Source of the DNA: Meridianimaribacter flavus
GTDB taxonomy: Bacteria; Bacteroidota; Bacteroidia; Flavobacteriales; Flavobacteriaceae
Direction of reading: 5' to 3'
Assembly (NCBI RefSeq): GCF_004366715.1
Contig: NZ_SOQZ01000004.1
Location: 124,001 to 188,000, forward strand
DNA length: 64,000 bases
A program made the translations under genes and the position numbers. Positions 19,001 through 27,109 of this stretch are shown here, one piece after another (position 1 is the first letter of the stretch; each line of letters opens with the position of its first letter). The notes beneath the pieces were generated by a model. The model was not told the origin of the DNA. It was given only the letters and a program-made list of their open reading frames with translations, and did no database searches.

Positions 19001-19072
19001 AATTGTTTGCGCATAAGAAAATGCGGAAAACATAAATAAGGCAATAAAAGCAATGAAGTATGTTTTTTTCAT
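16046..19072 (-). CDS. susC: SusC/RagA-family TonB-dependent outer-membrane transporter
   Basis: The 1008-residue protein has a signal peptide ending at YAQ. An N-terminal carboxypeptidase-D-like regulatory domain follows (NVKGNVKDVATNAPLPGVNI, to VTYLGYQTQEV), then the TonB-box region (LDEVVVIGYGTQKRKDVTGA), a plug with SGVTVNSPSGSPGAEFNI and PLYIVDGYEV, and a 22-strand-type barrel ending FYPISRQYLLGLNLSL. This is the glycan importer of the locus, powered by TonB, and the first gene of the susC-susD-SGBP-GH16-GH3-GH16 run. The 241-base gap upstream separates it from the sensor/regulator and must hold the locus promoter. No exact TAnnTTTG box was found there. Confidence 0.95.
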   Translation of the reverse strand: MKKTYFIAFIALFMFSAFSYAQTINVKGNVKDVATNAPLPGVNIVVKNTAKGASTDFDGNFSINDVPINSILVVTYLGYQTQEVTITSSQEISILLVEDAESLDEVVVIGYGTQKRKDVTGAVSLVSSETLEDLKPVDAAIALQGTSSGVTVNSPSGSPGAEFNIIIRGISSNGSNKPLYIVDGYEVSSFNTISPNDIESITVLKDAQAAIYGIKGANGVVLITTKSGKKNSAPKFSYNAYTGTQETTRTLPYLNATEYALLLNESYATNGQALPYPNVSGLGAGTDWQDEVFSNAPITNHNVSLSGGGEKITYYVGASRLEQDGIVARDKSDFVRNNIKINLGIDISKKFKFTTNANYFTASSRGFSENALGSVLFNALNYAPTFNVDEEDWNGTLGNEVINPLSQIRNTYNSYNGTNIEGNFQLEYKPLKELTVTSRIGYKVYSDKGKSFAPIVEYGTGKVFNNPRSRVDQSRNHYNSYTWETFINYDKTFADKHHATVTLGTSAQRNWGDGLSASGFDVPNNSWEFADISLTPGLSDAKSNASYVYDNRLTSYFGRLQYDYMGKYLLSAMVRRDAASDFSPENRVDYFKSVTAGWKISDEPFMEDSEVIDFLKLRASYGTLGNNVGADLYRALLNGEATYVMDGALVTGVANGRLPNPNAQWETAEKLDVGFDITLLNNKVDITADYFVEDREDLLIGGLPVSGILGTAAPGGGNPTVNAGTTRSKGFEFSIGYKDDFSDNLSFAANFNFTNVKGEVISINGDVIPEGGAFGVGQLAPSRMEVGQPIGYFYGLKTDGIFQNQAEVEAHPSQLALGAEAAPGDIRYADVNGDGVIDFDDRTYLGKPQADYYMGLNLSVNFKNFDLATYMYAEVGKEMVRNYERSQPNVNRSNLYLNRWRGEGTSNTVPRVTTASTTNRLFSDFYVEDASFLRIQNIQLGYSLPDNVLEKIGMSKFRIYAAVNNAFTFTEYSGYDPAATSGDAIGGGIDYGFYPISRQYLLGLNLSL

Positions 19073-19313
19073 ATAGATTGAATATTAGTTGTATGGTAAA
19101 ATTATCACATTACACTAATAAATTATCAAAAACGCACGCTACAAAAAATATACAAATCAAAAAAAATCACATTTTTTTACGAATTTGACAAAAAACCCTT
19201 GCTTTTGTTAGGTTTTAGAAGCATTACAAAACACCAAACTACATCGTTGTAGATTAGCTATTTGCATAAAATGTTGTGGTAATGTATAGGTATTTTAACT
19301 ATTTGTTTGGGTG

Positions 19314-22127
19314 TTATAAATCCAAGATATAATTTGTTAAGCTCACATCATGCTCTAATTCCATTTTTTTACGAAGTCTGTATCGTTTTACTTCTACACT
19401 TCTAGGAGAAATATTTAGTAAAGGAGCTATTTCTTTTGAACTTAAATTTAGTCGTAAATAAGCACATAATCTTAAATCGTTTGGAGTAAGTGATGTGTGT
19501 TTAGCTTTAATCTTCTTAAGAAAATCTTTATCAGCATTATTAAAGGCTTCCTGGAAGAGTTTCCAATCATCAGTATTATTAAGGTTTTTATCAATGATTT
19601 TAATAACAGGTTTTAAACCCTTTCCTTCTTGGGCAGCTTTAAGTTCATCTTTAATGCTATTTAAAAACTCATTTTTCTTTATCAAGCTCATAGTGGAAAT
19701 AGCCAGCTCTCGGTTTTTGTTGTCTATGTCTTGTTGTAGCTTTTCGTTCTTAAAAGCCATAAGCTGTTGTTCATTTTCTAATTTCTTAAGATCTAATTCG
19801 CGTTGAGTTCTTTCTAATAGTTTTTCACGTTGCTTTTTGTAATAGTTTTTATATACATTATGCATAAAGAATGAAAACAGCGCAACACCCAACACATATA
19901 AAACAATCATTGTATTGGTTATATACCAAGGCTTTGCAATTGTAAAATTATAAGACGCTACATTAGTTGTAATAGTATTACCTACTCTTCCTCTTACATT
20001 AAAAGTATAGTTTCCGTAGGGTAAGTTTTTGAAAGACTCTTCAGAATGGTTACTCCACGAACTCCAATTATCGTAAATTCCCTTAAGCTGATATTGATAC
20101 TCTGCCTCAGAATAGCGATTAAATTCAGAGATACTATACGAGAATGTTAAGTTGTTTTCTTTATTTTCAAAATTTCCTGACACAGATTTATCTATAGCAC
20201 TTTGGTCTCCATCAAGAGCACTCATTTTTATTGTGTTGATGTCTATTTTAAACTTTCGTTCTTTAAGCTTTTCTAAATCAACTACAATATATCCTGATGA
20301 AGACCCTAAAAGGTATTTTTGACCATGCAAGTAAGATATATTCTCATAACCTGTCATTTCATTTCTCAATGAACTTGGTAAAGCAATTGAATGTATTTCT
20401 GGGATACGACTTAATTTCCCAGGTGTAAGATAGTTAAGTTCCTTATCAGAAAAACTCCAAAGCCTATTCGAGTTTTGATGCGCAATCAACTTACCTGAGG
20501 TGTAGCTTTGCTCATTAAATAACTTACTGTATATAGAATCTCTTTGAAATGTACTGTTTTCAGAATCATATTTAAAAACTCCTTTTTTGTATGCGTAAAA
20601 AATAGAATTGTTAAATTTTACTAGACTAGAATTATAGCCTTTATCTACAGTACTATCTTTTGTGAGTTTAATAACTTTGGTTAAGGCATCGTCAACTTTT
20701 ATTTTAAAAACTCCTTTGTACTCATGACTTACCAGAATCTCATTATTTTGTGATTGCTCAAAATACTTAGATGAATTATTAAATCCTTCTATTTTATTCC
20801 TGAAAGTCCAACCTAATGATGTTTTCTCTAAAATGTTCAACCCATTATAATTTCCTTGTAACAGTAGGTTTTCAGCATCTTTAATAGGTTGAATATCCCA
20901 AGTACCTTGCACATTGGAAACTAATTGTGCTGAATTATTTTCTACTACATAAGTTCCCATATTATGACCACAAAATAATTGGTCATTTACAACTCTCAAA
21001 CACCAAACCTGTCCTTTAGTACCTTTAATAAATTTAAACGCTTCGCTGCTATCTTCTTTTTTGTAGAAAAGTCCTTGATTAGTTCCTAAATAAAGGTTTC
21101 CGTTGTAAACTGCAGAACAATACACAGTTCCTAAATCGCCTTTTATATCATTGTAAATTCTAAACGGAGAAGTAATATTAACACAGTTAACACCATTATC
21201 TAGACCAAGCCATATATTGTTATCCACATCTTCCATTAAAGATAATACAGTATTATTACCCAAACCATCTTCGTGACTTATGGAATAATTAATTATACCA
21301 TCTTCGGTTAAATGCAATAAACCGTTTGATATTGTTCCTAAAGCAAAACTGTTATCCTTAAGCTGAATGCTACTATAAATCGTGAAATTTGATAATTGAA
21401 CATTGGCAGGAATATTCCATTTTCTCAATTCATCATTATTGAAAACAAATAATCCTTCAGATTGCGTGTGTATCAACAATGATTGTCCTTGCTGAAATAC
21501 ATTTACTATCCTACTACTCTTCAATACTTCATGGTTACTTACTAATTTAGGTAAGCCGTTTTCTAACTTAAATAAACCTTTGCCATACTTCTGAAAGTAA
21601 ATACTGTTACCTACCTTGTACATTTTAACAATTTCAGTTTCACATTCAATAACCTTTATTGTTTGGTTTGAAATATTATAAATATAAATTCTATTTAAAG
21701 ACTGAAACAATACCCAATCATCAACTCCTATGATGTTCCAAAACTGTTCGTCTTCAATAAGTGGTTGCTGTAAAGTTTTAGATATTGAGGTATAATCTAA
21801 AGTTCCAAATTGATTATGCGACCAATAACCAAACTCCATATAGCAACCTGTATAAATACGTTCGTTAATCGCTGTTACCGAACGTATAACAGTTTCGTTA
21901 GGCGAATTATAAAGTGTCCATACCGCACCATTAAATTCTAGCAAGCCTTTATTGTTTGCTACATATACATACCTATTTTCTGCTTGAGTGATTGACCAGT
22001 TTTGATTTCCTGCATTGTAATCTTTAGTAGTATAAACTTCAATTGGAGGCAACTCGTCTTGAGAAAAGCAAACACTAAACTGTATAGCTATAAAAAGAAA
22101 AGAAAGTATATAGGCTTTAATTTTCAC
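19314..22127 (-). CDS. Membrane-anchored propeller/Y_Y_Y sensor with cytoplasmic LuxR-type HTH (locus regulator)
   Basis: The 937-residue protein begins with a signal peptide (MKIKAYILSFLFIAIQFSVC). About 600 residues of two-component-regulator propeller repeats follow (for example DNNIWLGLDNGVNCV), then a Y_Y_Y domain (EYQYQLKGIYDNWSSWSNHS, GNYTFNVRGR), a transmembrane helix (NTMIVLYVLGVALFSFFMHN), a coiled coil, and a C-terminal LuxR/GerE-type HTH (TPNDLRLCAYLRLNLSSKEI, SPRSVEVKRYRLRKKM). There is no kinase or receiver, so sensing and DNA binding lie on one membrane-spanning chain, as in hybrid-like flavobacterial regulators. Its position before susC suggests it senses glucan fragments in the periplasm and activates the locus. 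Confidence 0.9.
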   Translation of the reverse strand: MKIKAYILSFLFIAIQFSVCFSQDELPPIEVYTTKDYNAGNQNWSITQAENRYVYVANNKGLLEFNGAVWTLYNSPNETVIRSVTAINERIYTGCYMEFGYWSHNQFGTLDYTSISKTLQQPLIEDEQFWNIIGVDDWVLFQSLNRIYIYNISNQTIKVIECETEIVKMYKVGNSIYFQKYGKGLFKLENGLPKLVSNHEVLKSSRIVNVFQQGQSLLIHTQSEGLFVFNNDELRKWNIPANVQLSNFTIYSSIQLKDNSFALGTISNGLLHLTEDGIINYSISHEDGLGNNTVLSLMEDVDNNIWLGLDNGVNCVNITSPFRIYNDIKGDLGTVYCSAVYNGNLYLGTNQGLFYKKEDSSEAFKFIKGTKGQVWCLRVVNDQLFCGHNMGTYVVENNSAQLVSNVQGTWDIQPIKDAENLLLQGNYNGLNILEKTSLGWTFRNKIEGFNNSSKYFEQSQNNEILVSHEYKGVFKIKVDDALTKVIKLTKDSTVDKGYNSSLVKFNNSIFYAYKKGVFKYDSENSTFQRDSIYSKLFNEQSYTSGKLIAHQNSNRLWSFSDKELNYLTPGKLSRIPEIHSIALPSSLRNEMTGYENISYLHGQKYLLGSSSGYIVVDLEKLKERKFKIDINTIKMSALDGDQSAIDKSVSGNFENKENNLTFSYSISEFNRYSEAEYQYQLKGIYDNWSSWSNHSEESFKNLPYGNYTFNVRGRVGNTITTNVASYNFTIAKPWYITNTMIVLYVLGVALFSFFMHNVYKNYYKKQREKLLERTQRELDLKKLENEQQLMAFKNEKLQQDIDNKNRELAISTMSLIKKNEFLNSIKDELKAAQEGKGLKPVIKIIDKNLNNTDDWKLFQEAFNNADKDFLKKIKAKHTSLTPNDLRLCAYLRLNLSSKEIAPLLNISPRSVEVKRYRLRKKMELEHDVSLTNYILDL

Positions 22128-22268
22128 TCAATGTTAAATTATTAGTTACACAAGTATACAAATAAATAAAAAAACACAACTCTCAAACTGTACAATCATT
22201 AGTCAACACTATACTTATCAATTCATTTTAACAACCCTAAAATTTATTTAACAATTGTTTAACTTCGT

Positions 22269-22304
22269 TTAGTTCGGTTTGTTACGAACTAATCAATATT
22301 TTTG
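22269..22304 (+). promoter_or_regulatory. Promoter and operator of the RND efflux operon
   Basis: TTAGTTCG (22269-22276) and CGAACTAA (22285-22292) form a perfect 8-bp inverted repeat with an 8-base spacer. A TTTG at 22278-22281 lies inside it and a -7 box TATTTTTG lies at 22297-22304, 21 bases before the GbsR/MarR ATG. A protein bound here would cover the -33 region, so repression by the first gene's product or by the terminal TetR is likely. Confidence 0.7.
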
Positions 22305-22324
22305 CATTGTAAAATTTTAATAAG

Positions 22325-22807
22325 ATGAAAACAATGGATGGGAAAAAGGGTGAGTTAGTAGAAAAACTAGGGATTCATTTTGAAAGAAAAAAGCAGATGG
22401 CTCCTGTGGCAGCCAGAATTTTTTCTTATGTGATTTTAACAGGAAAACAAGGAACTACTTTTGAAGATTTAGTATCAAACCTTTGTGCTAGCAAGAGTAC
22501 AATTTCAACACATCTTAATCATTTACAAGATTTAAAAAAGATAACCTACTTCACCAAAACAGGTGACAGAAAAAAATACTTCATTATGGATCATGACAGT
22601 ATGATTCGTGATATAGGAAATCTAATTGAAGAGTGGAAATCTGAACAACAACTTCACTTAGAAATTATGGATTTTAAAAGAGATGCCAACAAAAACTTGA
22701 GCGATGAAAATAAATTTGACCTACAATTTCATGAAAGCTTTGTAGAATTTCATGATGAAGCCATAAAATCAATAAATAAATTAAAAGAAACAATTGTAAA
22801 TAATTAA
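22325..22807 (+). CDS. GbsR/MarR-family transcriptional regulator
   Basis: The 160-residue protein has a winged-helix domain at about 25-100 (PVAARIFSYVILTGKQGTTF, ASKSTISTHLNHLQDLKKI, GDRKKYFIM) and a C-terminal helical dimerisation tail. This layout is typical of GbsR-like regulators that open RND efflux operons in Flavobacteriia. It is the first gene of the operon, 19 bases before the adaptor gene, and the inverted repeat upstream suggests it represses its own operon. No ligand can be read from the sequence. A second start, ATG at 22334, is possible (MDGKKGEL). Confidence 0.85.
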   Translation: MKTMDGKKGELVEKLGIHFERKKQMAPVAARIFSYVILTGKQGTTFEDLVSNLCASKSTISTHLNHLQDLKKITYFTKTGDRKKYFIMDHDSMIRDIGNLIEEWKSEQQLHLEIMDFKRDANKNLSDENKFDLQFHESFVEFHDEAIKSINKLKETIVNN

Positions 22808-22826
22808 TACTAATCAAAATCAAAAA

Positions 22827-23951
22827 ATGAAACAATTTCGAATATATAGTACGATAGTTTTGGGAGTTGCCACATTAGTGTTTACAGGGTGTAAACAAGA
22901 ACAGCAACAAGCACAACAGCAAGCTCAGGCTTTACCATTTACAGTAACTGAAGTCCCTCAAAAAAGTGCTACTGCCTATACAACCTACCCAACAACAATT
23001 GAAGGAACAATTAACAGTGAAGTACGTGCAAAGGTATCTGGTTACATTCAAAAAGTTTTGGTAGACGAAGGCCAACAAGTTAAAAAAGGACAAGCTCTTT
23101 TTAAATTGGAAACTCAATCTTTAAGTCAAGATGCTGAAGCTGCTAAAGCTAGTGTTAATGTAGCTCAGGTAGAAGTTGACAAACTAAAGCCTTTGGTAGA
23201 AAAAAATATAATAAGCTCAGTACAATTAGAAACTGCTAAAGCTAATTTAGCACAAGCCAAAAGCGCTTATAATAGTATTGTTGCAAATATTGGTTATGCA
23301 ACAGTAGTAAGCCCTGTAGATGGTTATGTTGGAGCTATTCCTTACAGAGAAGGGTCTTTAGTAAGTGCTACAAGTGCTAAACCATTAACTACTGTTGCAA
23401 GTATAGAAAAAGTATATGCCTATTTTTCTATGAATGAAACTGAATATTTAAACTTCTTACAACAAACAGAAGGTAAAACACTTCAGGACAAAATAAACAA
23501 CTTCCCAAAGGTTGAATTGCTGTTAGCTAATGGTCAAACCTACAACCAACAAGGAATTATCCAAACAGTAACAGGACAAATAGATGCTAATACAGGAACG
23601 GTAAGTTTTAGGGCTATTTTTGAAAACCCTAACCTTTTATTAACCAATGGTAACAGCGGTACCATTGAAATTCCTAAGCATTATGAAAATGTTGCTGTAG
23701 TACCTCAAACTGCTACTTTTGAGCAACAAGGACAAACATTTGTTTATAAAGTTGAAAATAACACTACAGTTTCAACTCTTATTTCAATTCAAGATAAAAC
23801 CAATGAGCTTTACATTGTAAACTCAGGCGTACAAAAAGGAGATGTAATAGTGGTTAAGGGTATTGGTAAACTTAGAAACCGAACACCTATTCAACCACAA
23901 AAAGTTGCTTTTGATAGCATCGTAAAACCAATCAAAACTTTGTTTCAATAA
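22827..23951 (+). CDS. RND efflux periplasmic adaptor (membrane fusion protein)
   Basis: The 374-residue protein has a lipobox (VFTGC, Cys about 22) followed by a Gln-rich linker. The biotinyl-lipoyl-like halves are visible (VRAKVSGYIQKVLVDEGQQV, KKGQALFKLE; then YATVVSPVDGYVGAIPYREG), separated by a helical hairpin (AEAAKASVNVAQVEVDKLKP). The beta-barrel follows, ending with VVPQTATFEQQG. It links the inner-membrane pump to the outer-membrane channel. It sits 19 bases before the permease gene in the same operon. Confidence 0.93.
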   Translation: MKQFRIYSTIVLGVATLVFTGCKQEQQQAQQQAQALPFTVTEVPQKSATAYTTYPTTIEGTINSEVRAKVSGYIQKVLVDEGQQVKKGQALFKLETQSLSQDAEAAKASVNVAQVEVDKLKPLVEKNIISSVQLETAKANLAQAKSAYNSIVANIGYATVVSPVDGYVGAIPYREGSLVSATSAKPLTTVASIEKVYAYFSMNETEYLNFLQQTEGKTLQDKINNFPKVELLLANGQTYNQQGIIQTVTGQIDANTGTVSFRAIFENPNLLLTNGNSGTIEIPKHYENVAVVPQTATFEQQGQTFVYKVENNTTVSTLISIQDKTNELYIVNSGVQKGDVIVVKGIGKLRNRTPIQPQKVAFDSIVKPIKTLFQ

Positions 23952-23970
23952 TATTTAGAAGACAAAAATC

Positions 23971-26900
23971 ATGTTAAAAACCTTTATAGAAAGACCGGTT
24001 TTATCGACCGTTATTTCCATCATTATAGTTATTCTGGGTGTTTTAGGGTATTCAACCTTACCAGTAGAACAATATCCAGACATTGCACCTCCAACTATTC
24101 AAGTAAATGCAACTTACCCTGGAGCAAGTGCCGAAACAATCTTGGAGAGTGTTATCATTCCTATTGAAGAACAAATAAACGGAGTTGAAGGAATGACTTA
24201 TATGACTTCCTCTGCTGACAATAATGGTACAGCAAACATTACTGTTTATTTCGATCAGGAAATGGATCCAGACATAGCAGCTGTAAACGTTCAAAACCGT
24301 GTAGCACGTGCAAATCCATTATTACCCAGTGAAGTAATTCAAACAGGTGTAACTACTCAAAAACAGCAGACATCTGCTTTAATGTTCTTGTCCGTATTTT
24401 CAAAAAATGAAGATTACAATGCTACTTTTGTTCAGAATTATTTAAAAATCAACGTTATTCCTGCATTACAAAGGGTTAATGGTGTTGGTAATGTACAAGT
24501 ATTCTCCAACCAAGATTATGCTATGCGAGTATGGTTAAAACCAGAAAAACTAGCAGCTTACAATCTTGTTCCTAGCGATGTTACAGCAGCTTTACAAGAA
24601 CAAAGTTTAGAAGCATCTGCTGGTTCTTTAGGGCAAAACGATGGACAAGCATTTTCATACAATATTAAGTATAGTGGTCGTTTTAAAACTGAAAAACAAT
24701 ATGAAGACATTATCATAAAAGCTTTAGATAATGGTGAATATTTACATTTAAAAGATGTAGCAAAAATTGAGTTAGATGCTCAGGGTTATGATGGTTATGG
24801 ATTTACCGAAGGTTACCCAAGTGTGAATATGGGTATTTATCAAACAGCTGGTTCTAACGCTCAGGAAATTATTGAAACCATTAAAACAGAATTAGATCGT
24901 TTATCTCTAGATTTTCCAGATGGTATCGAGTATGTGATTAATTACGACACCAACAATTTCTTAACTGCTTCCATGAACAAGGTACGTAATACCTTAATTG
25001 AAGCCTTCTTATTGGTGTTTTTGGTAGTATTTATATTCCTTCAGGATTTTCGTTCTACATTAATTCCTGCTATTGCAGTTCCAGTAGCTATTATTGGTAC
25101 GTTCTTCTTTTTGAACTTATTTGGTTACTCCATTAACCTATTAACCTTATTTGCATTGGTACTGGCCATTGGTATTGTGGTTGATGATGCCATTGTGGTT
25201 GTTGAGGCAGTACATGCCAAAATAGATGAAGGTGCAACAGATGCCAAAGCAGCTACACTAGATGCCATGCATGAAATATCAGGAGCAATTATATCTATTA
25301 CCTTGGTTATGGCTGCTGTATTTATTCCCGTAACCTTTATTCAAGGTCCAACAGGTGTATTCTATGAGCAATTTGGTGTTACATTGATTGTTGCCATTTT
25401 AATTTCAGCTGTCAACGCATTAACTTTAAGTCCTGCGCTTTGTGCTTTGTTTTTAAAAGGTCATGACGAAGAAGAGCACAAAAACAAAAGTTTCTTACAG
25501 AAATTCTACGATAAATTTAATGCTGGATTTAATGCCACAACCCAACGTTATGGTAAATCATTGGCATTCCTATACAAAAACAAATGGATTACAGCTTTTG
25601 TATTGATTCTCTCTGGAGTTGGAATTTGGTGGGCTGCAAATACGACGCCTACTGGATTTGTTCCTAATGAAGATAGAGGAATCATATTCATGAATATTGA
25701 ATTGCCTGCTGGAGCTTCAATGGACAGAACAAATATGGTGACCGAAGAATTATATGAAAAAGCCAGTGCGCTTGAAGGTGTTAGAGGTGTGACGGTTATT
25801 AATGGTAGAAGTTTGATTAGTGGAGCTGGAACAAACTATGGATTGGGATTTGTTAAGCTGAATGATTGGGATGAACGTGAAAGCGAAGACCTATCGGCTA
25901 ATGCCATTATTGGTAAGTTATTTGGTATTGCAGCTGGTATTCCTGATGCGAACATCATTTTCTTTGCGCCTCCAAGTATTCCTGGATTTGGGCTTTCTGG
26001 TGGATTTGAAGTGAACTTACTGGATAAATCTGGTGGTAGTTTTGAAGATTTAGATGCTACAACCCAAGAGTTCATTGGTAACCTAATGAAGCATCCTGAA
26101 ATTCAGTATGGACAATCTTCATTCAACACAAAATATCCACAGTACGAATTGGACATCAATGTACCATTAGCCAAGCGTTATGGCGTTACAATTAGTAGTA
26201 TATTCTCAACTTTACAAGGTTATATAGGTGGTGTGTATGCAGCAGATTTTGCGAGATTTGGAAAGCAATATAGAGTGTATGTTCAAGCCTCTCCTGAAGA
26301 CAGAAGTGATGCTAATTCTTTAAACGAATTATATATAAAAACAGCAAGCGGTGAAATGGCTCCTATCACACAGTTTGTGAGTTTAAAACGTGTGTATGGT
26401 CCACAATCGGTAACACGATTCAACTTATATAACTCTTCAAAAATCAGTGGTGCTTCAAACCCTGGGTTTAGTACAGGTGATGCCATTGCCATTGTAAATG
26501 AAGAAATCAAAAATCTGCCTAGCACCTATGAAGTTGCCTACTCAGGTTTATCTCGTGAGGAAGTTAGTGCAGGAAACCAAACAGTTGTTATTTTCTTACT
26601 AGTAATAGTGTTTGTGTATTTCTTATTGGCAGCTCAGTACGAAAGTTATTTATTACCATTATCGGTAATTTTCTCACTGCCTTTAGGTGTATTTGGAGCA
26701 TTCTTTTCTACCAAAATGATGGGATTAGAAAACAACATCTACTTCCAGATTGCCTTAATCATGTTAGTTGGTCTTTTAGCTAAAAACGCAATTCTTATTG
26801 TGGAGTTTGCTGTACAACGTCGACGACATGGTGAAAGCTTAGTAGATGCAGCTATAAATGGAGCCAAAGCACGTTTACGTCCTATTTTAATGACATCTTT

Positions 26901-27105
26901 TGCCTTTATCTTAGGATTAATGCCATTAGTATTGGCTAAAGGTGTAGGTGCCGAAGGAAACAATTCCATTGGTACAGGAGCAGCTGGCGGAATGTTAATA
27001 GGAACCATTTTAGGTGTATTTGTTATCCCAATTTTATTCATCTTTTTCCAATGGTTACAAGAAAAAGTATCTCGTAAACCAGAAGTAGAAACAATTGAAG
27101 CTTAA
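23971..27105 (+). CDS. RND (HAE1-type) efflux permease
   Basis: The 1044-residue protein is full length for AcrB-type pumps. It begins MLKTFIERPVLSTVISIIIV (TM1) and includes YPDIAPPTIQVNATYPGASA. TM4 holds the proton-relay aspartates in GIVVDDAIVVVEAV, and TM10-12 include LLAKNAILIVEFAVQRR and the GTGAAGGMLIGTILGVFVIP end. It would expel hydrophobic drugs, bile-like compounds or dyes by proton antiport. Substrate cannot be deduced. Its stop at 27105 lies 4 bases before the start of the outer-membrane factor. Confidence 0.96.
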   Translation: MLKTFIERPVLSTVISIIIVILGVLGYSTLPVEQYPDIAPPTIQVNATYPGASAETILESVIIPIEEQINGVEGMTYMTSSADNNGTANITVYFDQEMDPDIAAVNVQNRVARANPLLPSEVIQTGVTTQKQQTSALMFLSVFSKNEDYNATFVQNYLKINVIPALQRVNGVGNVQVFSNQDYAMRVWLKPEKLAAYNLVPSDVTAALQEQSLEASAGSLGQNDGQAFSYNIKYSGRFKTEKQYEDIIIKALDNGEYLHLKDVAKIELDAQGYDGYGFTEGYPSVNMGIYQTAGSNAQEIIETIKTELDRLSLDFPDGIEYVINYDTNNFLTASMNKVRNTLIEAFLLVFLVVFIFLQDFRSTLIPAIAVPVAIIGTFFFLNLFGYSINLLTLFALVLAIGIVVDDAIVVVEAVHAKIDEGATDAKAATLDAMHEISGAIISITLVMAAVFIPVTFIQGPTGVFYEQFGVTLIVAILISAVNALTLSPALCALFLKGHDEEEHKNKSFLQKFYDKFNAGFNATTQRYGKSLAFLYKNKWITAFVLILSGVGIWWAANTTPTGFVPNEDRGIIFMNIELPAGASMDRTNMVTEELYEKASALEGVRGVTVINGRSLISGAGTNYGLGFVKLNDWDERESEDLSANAIIGKLFGIAAGIPDANIIFFAPPSIPGFGLSGGFEVNLLDKSGGSFEDLDATTQEFIGNLMKHPEIQYGQSSFNTKYPQYELDINVPLAKRYGVTISSIFSTLQGYIGGVYAADFARFGKQYRVYVQASPEDRSDANSLNELYIKTASGEMAPITQFVSLKRVYGPQSVTRFNLYNSSKISGASNPGFSTGDAIAIVNEEIKNLPSTYEVAYSGLSREEVSAGNQTVVIFLLVIVFVYFLLAAQYESYLLPLSVIFSLPLGVFGAFFSTKMMGLENNIYFQIALIMLVGLLAKNAILIVEFAVQRRRHGESLVDAAINGAKARLRPILMTSFAFILGLMPLVLAKGVGAEGNNSIGTGAAGGMLIGTILGVFVIPILFIFFQWLQEKVSRKPEVETIEA

Positions 27106-27109
27106 AAAA

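Noticed and set aside
19073-19313. Exact TAnnTTTG promoter for susC
   Set aside because: The closest match on the minus strand (TATTTTTTG near 19142-19150) has one base too many and no -33 partner at the right distance.
27095-27109. TTG start for the outer-membrane factor
   Set aside because: The ATG at 27110 clears the permease stop and gives a standard lipoprotein signal.
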